Source: Mariprofundaceae bacterium
Lineage (GTDB): Bacteria > Pseudomonadota > Zetaproteobacteria > Mariprofundales > Mariprofundaceae
Reading direction: 5' to 3'
Length of the DNA: 20,598 bases
Assembly (NCBI GenBank): GCA_027018975.1
Contig: JALUXN010000049.1
Location: 1-20,598, forward strand
A program made the translations under genes and the position numbers. Below the pieces are notes generated by a model. The model ran no database searches. It worked only from the letters and a program-made list of their open reading frames with translations, and had not been told where the DNA came from. Positions 11,916 through 20,552 of the stretch are shown here, piece by piece (positions within the stretch are counted from its first letter, which is position 1; each line of letters opens with the position of its first letter).

Positions 11916-14597
11916 TCAGTCTTTGTATTCACGGAAATTTGCTAAAAGTTCAGAAAATGATTTTGGCGAATATTTCTCAAAGCCCTTCTGATCGACAAAA
12001 ACGAAATCATACGCTACATCCGACTGTATCGAGTTGATATCCTCGCACCACTGACGCAATCGCTGCATTTTGGGTGGCACATCTAAATCTTCCTGACCCT
12101 TCGTTTCGACCACGATAACACGACCATCGCTCAGTTTTACAAGGAAATCAGGATAGTAATTGGATATATCGCCATCGGCGTTCACATAATCCAGCTTGAA
12201 ATGCACCGCCAGATAGTTTTTGGCGTAGGACATCACGTTGCTGCAATCCTCCAGAAAACTGGCGAACTGCAATTCAAAATGGCTGTCGCCGATTACGCGA
12301 TTGAACACGCTCTTTTTCGGCATCAGATAACCTTGATCTTTCACCACAAAAGGCCGTGTCTGTCGGAGCTTGATCGAGTCCCGAATCTCCGCATCGCCCT
12401 TGTCGCGTACGGTCAGATCATTGATCGCCTTCTTGAAGGTCTCGATCACCGTCTTGGTCGCCGCCAGTTCGGATAGATTGCGCAAGGTATTGGGCGATTC
12501 TAGGTCAACCGAATGGCCGAACAAATCATCCTGCACAAATGCCTTCACCTTCCCATACAACACATCGTAACCACTGACCAGGCGCAGCTCTTTCATGATG
12601 GTCTGGGCGAAGTAACCGATAACGCTGCGGTAATCGGCAATCCCGGCGCTATCTAGAATCGTGGTATGGGTCACGTCGCCCGTGGTGACGTCCTTGAACA
12701 CGATCTCCCGCTGCTCTTCCTCAGAAAACTGCTGATATGCCACCCTCTGAAATGCCATCCCGCCGGAATCCAGATCAGCCAGATTCCTGTATTCCCGGTA
12801 GATACGCGGCGTCAGCACGGGGATTTCAATATCCAGCGCGTCGATGTCCTTCTTCTCGTTGTCCTTATCGATCTCAATTACCAGCGGTGTCTTGGGCGGG
12901 GTAGCCACGCCCATGGCCTTATGCTCCAGTTCAACGCCTTCGGCCTGGATGGACTCGACGAAATCCATAAAGGCATCCGTCCCCACCACGCTGACGTACT
13001 CTTCAACCCCGCCGGGGTACATCTTGCGCAACCCCCGCCCAAGGGTCTGCTCCGGCAGAATATTGCTCTTCGCCGAATAGGCGCGCAGCCCGACAATGGT
13101 GGTCACGTTGCGCACATCCCAGCCTTCCTTGAGCATCAGTACCGACACGATGGCTTTGTAGGGGCTTGCCATGGAATCGATCTCGTTGGACTGCTTGCGC
13201 AGCAACTCCAGTTCTTCTTTTTTCTTGCCTGATTGCGCCTCAGAAATCTCGCCGTTGTTCTTGGTATGGATCACCAGCACCGCATCTTTCAGATCGGGAT
13301 AGCGCCCTTCCAGATACTCGGCCACGTCGTCGCAGTTCTTGGTGTCGTCGGTCATCACAAACAGGATGGCCTTCTTGCCCAGCTTTTCATGCTCGGCATA
13401 GGCCTTGCGCCACTCGATCACGCCTAGGTCGAGATAGTCGGCATATTTCTCCGTGTAGCGCACGCTCTGGCGCTCTTCGAGCTTGGCCCGGCTGGCGGCA
13501 TCCGGCAGCACGGGATGTTTCACCACGTTCTGTGAGATGGCCTCCACCAACGGATAATCAGAAACGGTTTGCACGAAAATTGCGCCATGATTGTGCTTTG
13601 GCGTTGCCGTCACATCCAGTTGCATGCTGAGGGCACCGCCCTTTTGCAACAGCCGGTTGTGTATATCCTCGATGGACTTGAACCAGGCCAGTTTCGCGTC
13701 ATGGATATGGTGCGCCTCATCATTCAGCACCATCAGCTCGTCGATGTCGCGCACGATGTCGCCCAGATCCACGGTGGAATCGGTGGTCGCCCCGGTCGGC
13801 CGCTTACCGAAGAAATAATCCATGCTGTTGTCATCATCCGGCGAGGGTGGAATATCCTCTCCGGAATAGACGCGGTGGATATTGGTCAAAAAGATATTGC
13901 CGGTTGGCCGCGTCACCCGCACCTCGTCTTGCAGGTGCAGGGTCAACTGAAAATCGTCACGCCAGTTGCGCCCGTCGAAGCCGTTGTCGGGCAATACCGG
14001 GTCTTCAAAGAAGATGCGCAGCCCTTCAAAGTCGTGGTAGATACGATCCAGCACGATGATATTGGGCGCAATCACCAGAAAGTTGCGGGACAGCTCTGAA
14101 TCCGGCTCATAGCTCTTGTGGAAAAAACTCCAGGCCAGCGCCAGGCTCATCACCTTGGTCTTTCCCGAGCCGGTGGCCATCTTGATGACATAGCGCCGCC
14201 AGCTTTCATCGAACATCTGCGCCGACACCGCACCGCTGCTGTCAAAACGCATCATGTCGAATTTATCCTTGGCTCCCACTACGTCAACCAGATAGACGAT
14301 GGTCTCCAGCGCCTCGCGCTGGGCGAAAAAATATTGAAACTCTGCCGTTTTACCATCCGCCTGCGACTGCAAGTGAGGCTCCTTGAACCACCAGTTCAGC
14401 AAGCTTTTACTGGTATCGGTCGCGCCCACATAACCACTGTCGCGGAACTCCTTCACCTTGCGGCGCAGTTGATGCACCAGCGGCGGCATCAGCTTGTCCG
14501 CGCTGGTCTCCCGCAGCGCCTCATCAGCCGGGAACCAGCGGATGTCCGGGTCGAGGATAGCGTGGGGTGAGTCGGGGAAGTCGGGATGCAGGGCCAT
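11916..14597 (-). CDS. res: Type III restriction enzyme, Res subunit (helicase-nuclease)
   Basis: The 893-aa product is an SF2 DNA translocase with a C-terminal nuclease. Walker A is MATGSGKT (140-147), Walker B is NDEAHH (292-297), the next motif is VTATPKH (329-335), followed by LMLKEGWDVRN and QTLGRGLRKM (motifs V and VI). Near the end, YYPDFLVKL and VVETKGQ give a PD-(D/E)XK site with Asp817, Glu831 and Lys833. All key residues are present, so the enzyme should be active. Type III enzymes cut some 25 bp from an asymmetric site after meeting another copy of the enzyme, and need Mod for recognition. The ATG shares one base with the KilA-N stop (TAATG). The last 400 bp, coding for the nuclease region, are more AT-rich than the rest. 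The gene converges on the cyclophilin gene with a 162-bp gap. Confidence 0.93.
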   Translation of the reverse strand: MALHPDFPDSPHAILDPDIRWFPADEALRETSADKLMPPLVHQLRRKVKEFRDSGYVGATDTSKSLLNWWFKEPHLQSQADGKTAEFQYFFAQREALETIVYLVDVVGAKDKFDMMRFDSSGAVSAQMFDESWRRYVIKMATGSGKTKVMSLALAWSFFHKSYEPDSELSRNFLVIAPNIIVLDRIYHDFEGLRIFFEDPVLPDNGFDGRNWRDDFQLTLHLQDEVRVTRPTGNIFLTNIHRVYSGEDIPPSPDDDNSMDYFFGKRPTGATTDSTVDLGDIVRDIDELMVLNDEAHHIHDAKLAWFKSIEDIHNRLLQKGGALSMQLDVTATPKHNHGAIFVQTVSDYPLVEAISQNVVKHPVLPDAASRAKLEERQSVRYTEKYADYLDLGVIEWRKAYAEHEKLGKKAILFVMTDDTKNCDDVAEYLEGRYPDLKDAVLVIHTKNNGEISEAQSGKKKEELELLRKQSNEIDSMASPYKAIVSVLMLKEGWDVRNVTTIVGLRAYSAKSNILPEQTLGRGLRKMYPGGVEEYVSVVGTDAFMDFVESIQAEGVELEHKAMGVATPPKTPLVIEIDKDNEKKDIDALDIEIPVLTPRIYREYRNLADLDSGGMAFQRVAYQQFSEEEQREIVFKDVTTGDVTHTTILDSAGIADYRSVIGYFAQTIMKELRLVSGYDVLYGKVKAFVQDDLFGHSVDLESPNTLRNLSELAATKTVIETFKKAINDLTVRDKGDAEIRDSIKLRQTRPFVVKDQGYLMPKKSVFNRVIGDSHFELQFASFLEDCSNVMSYAKNYLAVHFKLDYVNADGDISNYYPDFLVKLSDGRVIVVETKGQEDLDVPPKMQRLRQWCEDINSIQSDVAYDFVFVDQKGFEKYSPKSFSELLANFREYKD

Positions 14598-15424
14598 TAT
14601 TTCTCCTCCAAGCGTTTGACGCCCTGGTCTTCCACCAGCACTCGCATCTGCTGGATAGCGATTCTGTTCAACCGGATCAGGCGCTCGGATTGCTTGATGC
14701 CTTCATGGATAAGATGAGCGTTCAAGCTCTCCATATTCGCCAGACAGACCAGTTGCGCGCCATTGGCAAAGTCACGAATATTGCCCTTCTCGCCCGGGTT
14801 GGCGTCGCGCCACTGTTTCGCCGTCATGCCGAACAGAGCCATGTTCAACACATCCGCCTCCGTGGCATAAACCAGGCTCACCTGCTGTGGCGTCAGTTCC
14901 GGTGGAATCAGGTTCTCCTTGATGGCGTCGGTGTGAATGCGGTAGTTGATCCGCGCCAGGTTGCGGCGGATATTCCAGCCCAGTTGCGCCTGCTCGGTCT
15001 CCTTGAGACGCTGGAACTCCTTGATCAGATAGAGCTTGAACTCTACCGACACCCAGGCTGCAAATTCGAAAGCGATATCCTTATGGGCAAAGGTGCCGCC
15101 GTAGCGCCCGGTTTTCGAGACAATGCCCACCGCACCGGTTTGGGCGACCCAGCGCTTGGGGGTCAGCGAAAAACTGTTCAGACCCGCCTGCTTTCTAATT
15201 CCATCGAATTCGATGGAATTAAACACCGGATTGTTCAACTGCTCCCAAATACCGAGGAACTCGATGGTATTCCGGTTACGCAGCCAGTTCTGGATGATGT
15301 AGTCGCCGCGATCGGCATGCCTGTGGCGGGCGATATCGGTCAGCGAGATAAAGTCCTCTTCATCAATGCGTGAGACCTTGACCGGGGTATCCAGCACCTC
15401 GATTTTGCGATGTTTGCGGCTCAC
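14597..15424 (-). CDS. KilA-N domain protein inside the restriction-modification operon
   Basis: The 275-aa product has an N-terminal KilA-N domain, a DNA-binding fold of phage and large DNA viruses: ISLTDIARHR (26-35), NWLRNRNTIEFLGIWEQLNN (46-65), KRWVAQTGAVGI (90-101) and the GRYGGTFAHKDIAFEFAAWV stretch (107-126). Residues from about 130 on are helical (EFQRLKETEQAQLGW; IAIQQMRVLVEDQ), perhaps a dimerisation or partner-binding part. No catalytic motif is seen. It lies between mod and res with a 4-bp overlap upstream and a 1-bp overlap downstream, so all three are surely co-expressed. Possible roles are control of the operon, assisting DNA recognition, or sensing phage; none is shown by the sequence. 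The coding sequence contains a 26-bp perfect palindrome at 15196-15221. Confidence 0.9.
   Translation of the reverse strand: MSRKHRKIEVLDTPVKVSRIDEEDFISLTDIARHRHADRGDYIIQNWLRNRNTIEFLGIWEQLNNPVFNSIEFDGIRKQAGLNSFSLTPKRWVAQTGAVGIVSKTGRYGGTFAHKDIAFEFAAWVSVEFKLYLIKEFQRLKETEQAQLGWNIRRNLARINYRIHTDAIKENLIPPELTPQQVSLVYATEADVLNMALFGMTAKQWRDANPGEKGNIRDFANGAQLVCLANMESLNAHLIHEGIKQSERLIRLNRIAIQQMRVLVEDQGVKRLEEK
15196..15221. repeat. 26-bp perfect palindrome in the KilA-N gene
   Basis: The half-site TAATTCCATCGAA is followed directly by its exact reverse complement, with GAATTC at the centre. The symmetry stops at the next base on each side. It encodes NSIEFDGI of the KilA-N protein, a stretch that fits the family, so the symmetry arises from codon choice within a normal protein sequence. 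It could be a protein-binding site or an mRNA hairpin. Confidence 0.85.
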
Positions 15425-17574
15425 ACCGTCACCTCCACAATGGTCATGGTGTCATTGCCGAAGATATCCACCACCTTCACCGCCACCTTGCGCCGACCCG
15501 GCGGGCATTCGTGGGCGACGCTCTTCAGCTCCAGCGAGCGGTCTTTTTTGGTGCGGAAGCTCTGCCACTCGTTCTCGAACACATAATCGCCGGTCCACTG
15601 CTCCTCGGTTTCGCCGGTCTCGGGATTGACCACGCGGATGATCTCGCGCTTGCTCTCGAAATCGAAATCCACACTCCAGTAGTCGATCCAGTCGGTCCAG
15701 TGCTGGGTGAGCTGTTCACGTGTGATGATGCCGTCCTTGTCGCGGCTCACCTTCCAGATCTGGCCGCGCTCCACCACGATCCGGCAGCCCTTCTTCTTCA
15801 TGCTGGCCTCGGCGTTGGCGATGGAATCCTGCGAATAGAATACCGAAAAGTCGGTCAATTCCACCGCTAGGGTGTTGCCCTTCACATGCGGCCTGACCTC
15901 AATGTAAGAGACATCGTGGAACACCACCTGGTTCTTCTCCACCGCCCGCTTGTCGAACACCTCGGCGGGGATGTACTTGGGCGCGATGTCTATGCCCTTG
16001 GCTCGCGCCTCGTCCAGTACGTTGGGAAACAGCCCCATCTCGAACTCGAAGCCAAGGATGTCCACCTTGGTGATGTGATGCTTGCGGCACTCCAGGATGA
16101 TCTCTTCCACGAACAGCCGCGTGACCGGCAGGTTCACCGGTCCCACCGCCACCAGCCGTCCGGCGTGCTTGCCGTGGAAGCATTCGAACTGGCTAACCTT
16201 TTCCGCCCGGTAGGCGCGCAGGATCAAATCAAGGAAGGCCGCTTCCTTCTCCTCCAGTTGCCGACGTTGCTCCTCTTCGCGCAGGTTGGGGTTGACCCCG
16301 ATGAAGTGCTGGCGCTCGTACTTGCCTAGGTTGAGAATCTCGAAGGCGCGGTAGTCCTTGCCTTCGTCTTTCAACTTCCGCTGCACACCGATCATGCGCT
16401 TGCGGGTGGTGTGGATGGCGAACTTGCCCAGATCGGTGGCGATCCACTTGCGACCAAGCTTCTCCGCCACGGCGGCGGTGGTGCCGGAGCCGCAGAAGAA
16501 ATCGGCGACCAAGTCGTCTTCGTTGGAGGAGGCTTTGATGATGCGTTCGAGAAGGGCTTCGGGTTTTTGGGTGGGGTAATCTACGCGTTCCGCAACTCCC
16601 GATTGAAGGCTATTTATGTCTATCCAGTAATCTTCTGGAATTTTTCCTTCATCAAGATAGTACTTGTAGTATTTAGTTTCACCTTGCGCATTCTTAGTTC
16701 CATAAACCAGACGATATTTTCTTCCATCTTCGTCCGTTTCAAGTCTCCCTCCGAAAGACTGCTTTCCGGATTTCATTTCCACTCGGACAGCATTCCCATT
16801 GAAAATTTGCGATTCTGGCGTTTTTGCATATGAGAAAATAGTATTGTGTTTACGTCCAAACATACGCTTTGATTTTGCGCCCTGTGAAAAACACCAAATG
16901 ATCTCGTTAAGTAGTGCGGATTTTCCAAATATTTCATCCAAGACTAGGCGAATAAAGCCACTTACCCGATAATCACAATGCACATAAATACTCCCATCCT
17001 CCGCCAGCAGATCGCGCATCAGCAGCAGCCGCTCGTAGATCATGGCGATAAAGGAGTCCGCCCCCTTGCCCCAGGTGTCGCGGTAGGCGATCTCTTCAAG
17101 GATATTGGGTTTCTTGGTGAATGTGTCGCTGCCGATCTCGATGTCCATGGAGAAGTCGGCGCCCACGTCGAACGGCGGGTCGATATAGATCAGCTTCAGC
17201 CCGCCCTGGGCTTCGATCTCCTCGCGCAGCGGGCCGTTCTTGAGGCTGGAGAGGATTAGCTTGTTGTCACCCCAAATCAGCTTGTTGGTCCAGCCCTGTA
17301 ACTGCCGCCCACGGCCATCTAGAGAAATGCCGGCAGCCTTAAATAGCGGATGGTCGTTACGGGTATCCTCCGGCTTTTCGGCGCGCGGCTCGTCCACGTT
17401 TTCGATGGTCTGAAACGGCAGGACGATATTGCAGACCTCATGGGTCTTGCCATTCCACACCAGCTCTGCCTCGCGTTTATCTTCAAACAGCAGAAAGCGG
17501 TATTTATCCGGCAGCGGCTTGTCCGCCTCCAGATACCGAATAATCTCCTGCTTTTCCTGTTCGGTTATCCGCAT
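15421..17574 (-). CDS. mod: Type III DNA methyltransferase, Mod subunit (adenine-specific, beta class)
   Basis: Mod recognises the target site and methylates an adenine with S-adenosylmethionine. The 717-aa product has the catalytic motif DPPF (132-135), then a variable target-recognition region, then TQKPEALLERII and the SAM-binding motif FFCGSGTT (359-366). This order defines the beta class used by type III systems. The N-terminus (WGDNKLILSSL) is typical; a long C-terminal part (about 400-717) with VDILGFEFEMGL is likely used to hold Res. The ATG has GGGAGGAA 5 bp upstream. The stop overlaps the KilA-N start (ATGA). The recognition region, residues about 199-325, is AT-rich unlike the flanks. 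No simple repeat that could cause phase variation was seen in the coding sequence. Confidence 0.93.
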   Translation of the reverse strand: MRITEQEKQEIIRYLEADKPLPDKYRFLLFEDKREAELVWNGKTHEVCNIVLPFQTIENVDEPRAEKPEDTRNDHPLFKAAGISLDGRGRQLQGWTNKLIWGDNKLILSSLKNGPLREEIEAQGGLKLIYIDPPFDVGADFSMDIEIGSDTFTKKPNILEEIAYRDTWGKGADSFIAMIYERLLLMRDLLAEDGSIYVHCDYRVSGFIRLVLDEIFGKSALLNEIIWCFSQGAKSKRMFGRKHNTIFSYAKTPESQIFNGNAVRVEMKSGKQSFGGRLETDEDGRKYRLVYGTKNAQGETKYYKYYLDEGKIPEDYWIDINSLQSGVAERVDYPTQKPEALLERIIKASSNEDDLVADFFCGSGTTAAVAEKLGRKWIATDLGKFAIHTTRKRMIGVQRKLKDEGKDYRAFEILNLGKYERQHFIGVNPNLREEEQRRQLEEKEAAFLDLILRAYRAEKVSQFECFHGKHAGRLVAVGPVNLPVTRLFVEEIILECRKHHITKVDILGFEFEMGLFPNVLDEARAKGIDIAPKYIPAEVFDKRAVEKNQVVFHDVSYIEVRPHVKGNTLAVELTDFSVFYSQDSIANAEASMKKKGCRIVVERGQIWKVSRDKDGIITREQLTQHWTDWIDYWSVDFDFESKREIIRVVNPETGETEEQWTGDYVFENEWQSFRTKKDRSLELKSVAHECPPGRRKVAVKVVDIFGNDTMTIVEVTV
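16600..16980 (-). other. AT-rich target-recognition segment of mod
   Basis: By hand count, 16621-16980 is about 39 % GC, while the 60-bp blocks on either side are about 52-57 %. The segment encodes Mod residues about 199-325, between the DPPF region and the TQKP/FxGxG region. This is where target-recognition domains of type III methyltransferases lie. The sharp change in composition suggests the domain was swapped in by recombination. Confidence 0.7.
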
Positions 17575-17579
17575 GGCCT

Positions 17580-17587
17580 TTCCTCCC
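17580..17587 (-). promoter_or_regulatory. Ribosome binding site of mod
   Basis: On the minus strand GGGAGGAA lies 5 bp before the ATG at 17574. It is the only strong ribosome site upstream of the three-gene operon, in line with the downstream genes relying on coupled translation. Confidence 0.6.
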
Positions 17588-17598
17588 GATCAACTCTG

Positions 17599-17614
17599 CA
17601 AGTATGGTAACTTG
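17599..17614. promoter_or_regulatory. Small inverted repeat upstream of mod, possible operator
   Basis: CAAGT and ACTTG flank a 6-bp spacer, 25 bp before the mod start codon. On the minus strand the right half includes CATACT, which could serve as a -10 box. The arms are only 5 bp, so chance is a real possibility; interest comes from its place in front of an operon that encodes a DNA-binding protein. Confidence 0.25.
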
Positions 17615-17697
17615 TTTCGGATATTTCGAGCCTTTATCGCGAGCTCTAACCTGCCATCCGATCCGGCTTTTTCTCTTTACATGAAATCAATATCGGA

Positions 17698-17726
17698 TTG
17701 GGCAATGCCCAGCCTGATTTGCCCAA
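17698..17726. other. Stem-loop between recQ and mod
   Basis: TTGGGCA (17698-17704) pairs with TGCCCAA (17720-17726) around a 15-nt loop; an alternative shorter palindrome GGGCAATGCCC lies at 17700-17710. It starts about 10 nt after the recQ stop on the minus strand. No T-run follows, so a standard intrinsic terminator is not supported, though it may mark the end of the recQ transcript. Confidence 0.4.
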
Positions 17727-17736
17727 GAAGCTACGC

Positions 17737-19593
17737 TTAGAAGGTGATGACCTCGTCGCTGTCGCTCTTGCTATTCAGATGCTCCCGGATCACTGCCAGG
17801 AAACGCTCGCCGTAGCGCTCCAGTTTCACCTCGCCGACACCGTGGACATGGAGCATCTCCGCTCGGCTGCGTGGCTTCAGCTCGGCCATGGAGATGAGCG
17901 ATTTGTCGCCAAAGACGATATAGGGCGGTACATCGGCAGCATCGGCAATCTCTTTGCGCAGCGCACGCAGCGCCTCAAACAGTGCCTGATCATAATCGCC
18001 GGCGATGACCTGCGGTTTACGTGCAGGCCGCTCTTTTTTGACGCGCGGTTTTGGTTTGACCAGCTCCAGCTGCTCCTCTCCGCGCAGTAGCGGCCGCGCC
18101 TTGGCGGTGAATTTCAGCACATTGTAGTGATCCATATCCTGAAACAGGTAGCCGTGGTGAATCAGCTGGCGGAAGATCGAGCGCCATGCGTCGGTACTCT
18201 TGTCGGCGCCGATGCCGAAGGTGGAGAGTTGATCGTGCCGTGCCTGTTGAATGCGCTCCAGCTGGCGGCCGCGCAGCACATCGATCACGTAGGTGACGCC
18301 GAACGACTCGCCCAGTCGATAGACGCAGGAGAGCGCTTTTCGGGCATCTTCGGTGGCATCGTAGAGCTCTGGCGGATTGAGGCAGACATCGCAGTTGCCG
18401 CACTGTTTGTCGTAGCGCTCGCCGAAATAGTTGAGCAGCACCTTGCGGCGGCAGATGGTCGCCTCGGCAAATTGCAGCATGGCGTTGAGCTTGTACTGTT
18501 CGATACGCTGCTGCTGCGGATCTTCGATCTGGTCGATAAAGTAGCGCAGCGTGGCCAAGTCCTGCCCGCCGGAGAGCAGCAGCGCCTCGGCATCCAGCCC
18601 ATCACGGCCGGCGCGCCCCGTCTCCTGATAATACCCCTCGATATTTTTCGGCAGATCATGGTGGACGACGAAGCGCACATCCGGCTTGTCGATGCCCATG
18701 CCGAAGGCGACTGTGGCGACCACCACCCGAATCTCATCGCGCAAGAATTCCTCCTGCACCGAGGCGCGCAGCTGATCACTCAGCCCGGCATGGTAGGCGG
18801 CAGCGGCGATCCCCTTGGCGCGCAGCTTGTCGGTCAGCTCCTCCACCCGTTTGCGGCTGAGCGCATAGATGATGCCCGATTCGTTGCGGTATTTGTCCAG
18901 AAACTGCATCAATTGTTCGAGCGGACGCGACTTCTCCATCACCTGATAGCGGATATTGGGGCGGTCAAAGCTGCTGATGTAGGTGTGCGCCTGCCCCAGC
19001 GCCAGCACGCGCACAATATCGTTGCGTGTCTGTGTGTCGGCGGTGGCGGTGAGCGCCATGACCGGTACGTTGGGGAAGTGGTCGCGCAGGGCGGTCAGGC
19101 GGGTGTATTCGGGGCGGAAATCGTGTCCCCATTGGGAGACACAGTGCGCCTCATCGATGGCGAACAGGGCAATATCGATGTCGGCCAGCCGTTGCAGAAA
19201 GTCATCGGCCACCAGCCGCTCCGGCGCGATGTAGAGCAGATCGAGCTCGTGGTTGTGCAGCTTGGCGAGCACGCTGCGCGCCTGCTGTGAGGAGAGGGAG
19301 GAGTTGTAAAACGCCGCCGAGATACCGTTGGCCTGCAGCGCATCGACCTGATCCTTCATCAGCGAAATCAGCGGCGAGACGACAATGCCGACACCGCGCC
19401 GCAGGATGGCGGGAATCTGATAGCAGAGCGATTTTCCGCCACCGGTCGGCATCAGCACAAAGGCATCCTGCCCGGCCAGCACATCGGCAATAATCGCCGC
19501 CTGATCGCCACGGAAATTGTCGTAGCCGAAGGCGGTGCGCAGCAGGCTTTGTGCCGCTTGCAGGGTGGGTGGTGTCTCCATTTCGTCTCTCAT
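17737..19593 (-). CDS. recQ: ATP-dependent DNA helicase RecQ
   Basis: RecQ unwinds DNA 3' to 5' in recombination and repair of stalled forks. The 618-aa product has Walker A MPTGGGKS (48-55), the DEAH box (147-150), the aromatic-rich loop QWGHDFRPEY, TGRAGRDG (motif VI) and the zinc site (ICRRKVLLNYFGE ... CGNCDVC). These are followed by a winged-helix part and a C-terminal HRDC domain (FEALRALRKEIADAADVPPY). The length is close to E. coli RecQ (609 aa). The ATG at 19593 is chosen because it overlaps the rluC stop as ATGA; an ATG 12 bp inside (METPPT) and upstream ones (19629, 19617) are possible. The restriction operon follows on the same strand after 162 bp. Confidence 0.95.
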   Translation of the reverse strand: MRDEMETPPTLQAAQSLLRTAFGYDNFRGDQAAIIADVLAGQDAFVLMPTGGGKSLCYQIPAILRRGVGIVVSPLISLMKDQVDALQANGISAAFYNSSLSSQQARSVLAKLHNHELDLLYIAPERLVADDFLQRLADIDIALFAIDEAHCVSQWGHDFRPEYTRLTALRDHFPNVPVMALTATADTQTRNDIVRVLALGQAHTYISSFDRPNIRYQVMEKSRPLEQLMQFLDKYRNESGIIYALSRKRVEELTDKLRAKGIAAAAYHAGLSDQLRASVQEEFLRDEIRVVVATVAFGMGIDKPDVRFVVHHDLPKNIEGYYQETGRAGRDGLDAEALLLSGGQDLATLRYFIDQIEDPQQQRIEQYKLNAMLQFAEATICRRKVLLNYFGERYDKQCGNCDVCLNPPELYDATEDARKALSCVYRLGESFGVTYVIDVLRGRQLERIQQARHDQLSTFGIGADKSTDAWRSIFRQLIHHGYLFQDMDHYNVLKFTAKARPLLRGEEQLELVKPKPRVKKERPARKPQVIAGDYDQALFEALRALRKEIADAADVPPYIVFGDKSLISMAELKPRSRAEMLHVHGVGEVKLERYGERFLAVIREHLNSKSDSDEVITF

Positions 19594-20552
19594 GGTCGGC
19601 TCAGGAATTGTGACCATGTTGCCGGCCATGGCGCTCTGAATTCGAGCGGTTGATCGCTCAGTGGGTGGCGGAAGCGGAGCCGCCAGGCGTGCAGCATCAG
19701 CCCGCGCCCGCCGATCGCCTTGAAGCGGCGCAGTTGATCTTTTTCAGCATATTTGGGGTCGCCGAGGATGGGGTGCCCCTCCTGTTGTAGCTGTACACGC
19801 AGTTGATGGGTGCGGCCGCTGTGCGGCATCAGCGCCATCAGTGCGTAGTCCAAGTGATTGCCGGATTGATCACGTGCCATCTCCATGATCACCTGATAAT
19901 CGGTGGTGGCGAGTTTACCGGCCTCATCGTCGATCACCATCCGCTCGCCGCCGCGCAGCGCCCCTTTGCTCAGTCGCGACTGCATGCGTGCGGCGTGGGC
20001 GTAGGGGTGGCCGGCGACCAGCGCGAAGTAGGTCTTCTGCATCTCTCTTTGCCGGAATGATTCTGTGAGCTGACGGAGTCCATCGAGATGCTTGGCCAGC
20101 AGCAGTACGCCGGAGGTGTCGCGATCGAGCCGATGCGCCAGACGCAGGTCGGGCAGATCACGCTGCACCTTGAGTGCTTCAACCAGCCCCGCGGCATGGC
20201 CGGAGCCGCCGTGCACCACCATGCCGGCCGGTTTATTGACCACCAGCAGCAGCGCATCTTCGTAGATCACCGAGAGCTGATCGGCTGCGCGGGTCAGTTG
20301 ATCGGACAGGTTGGGAGTAGGGGCGTCGCTGGCTTGACGCAGGCTCATGGGGAGGAAGATCTCATCGCCGCACTGCAGCCGCTGTTCCGGTTTGCAGCGC
20401 TTGCGGTTGACCCGCACATTGCCTTTGCGAATTAAGCGCAGAATGAGGGCGCGGCGTTCGCTGCCGAGCTGGCGGATGAGGGCGCGATCCAGCCGGCTGC
20501 CATCTTCATCGGCAGCGACGGTGAGGATGCCGCGTGCGTTGATGCTACTCAT
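19590..20552 (-). CDS. rluC: 23S rRNA pseudouridine synthase, RluC type
   Basis: RluC-type enzymes convert specific uridines of 23S rRNA to pseudouridine. The 320-aa product has an N-terminal S4 RNA-binding domain (about 18-70; SRLDRALIRQL, RKGNVRVNRKR) and the catalytic core with VNKPAGMVVHGG (105-116) and HRLDRDTSG (140-148), where Asp143 is the expected nucleophile. PHSGRTHQLRVQL and HPILGDPKY follow. Length and the MQKTYFALV stretch favour RluC over RluA; RluD cannot be fully excluded. The ATG overlaps the stop of an upstream gene (ATGA), and its stop overlaps recQ, so it sits inside an operon. Confidence 0.92.
   Translation of the reverse strand: MSSINARGILTVAADEDGSRLDRALIRQLGSERRALILRLIRKGNVRVNRKRCKPEQRLQCGDEIFLPMSLRQASDAPTPNLSDQLTRAADQLSVIYEDALLLVVNKPAGMVVHGGSGHAAGLVEALKVQRDLPDLRLAHRLDRDTSGVLLLAKHLDGLRQLTESFRQREMQKTYFALVAGHPYAHAARMQSRLSKGALRGGERMVIDDEAGKLATTDYQVIMEMARDQSGNHLDYALMALMPHSGRTHQLRVQLQQEGHPILGDPKYAEKDQLRRFKAIGGRGLMLHAWRLRFRHPLSDQPLEFRAPWPATWSQFLSRP

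Noticed and set aside
11738..11932. 64-residue minus-strand frame after res, starting inside the res end
   Set aside because: It starts at GTG with no ribosome site, has no recognisable family and runs into the cyclophilin 3' end; likely chance.
11834..12037. 67-residue plus-strand frame antisense to the res end
   Set aside because: No ribosome site, no family resemblance, and it depends on the AT-rich antisense of a well-supported gene.
11754..17736. Equal 162-bp gaps on both sides of the restriction operon as flanking direct repeats
   Set aside because: The two gaps show no shared sequence by eye; the equal length appears to be coincidence.
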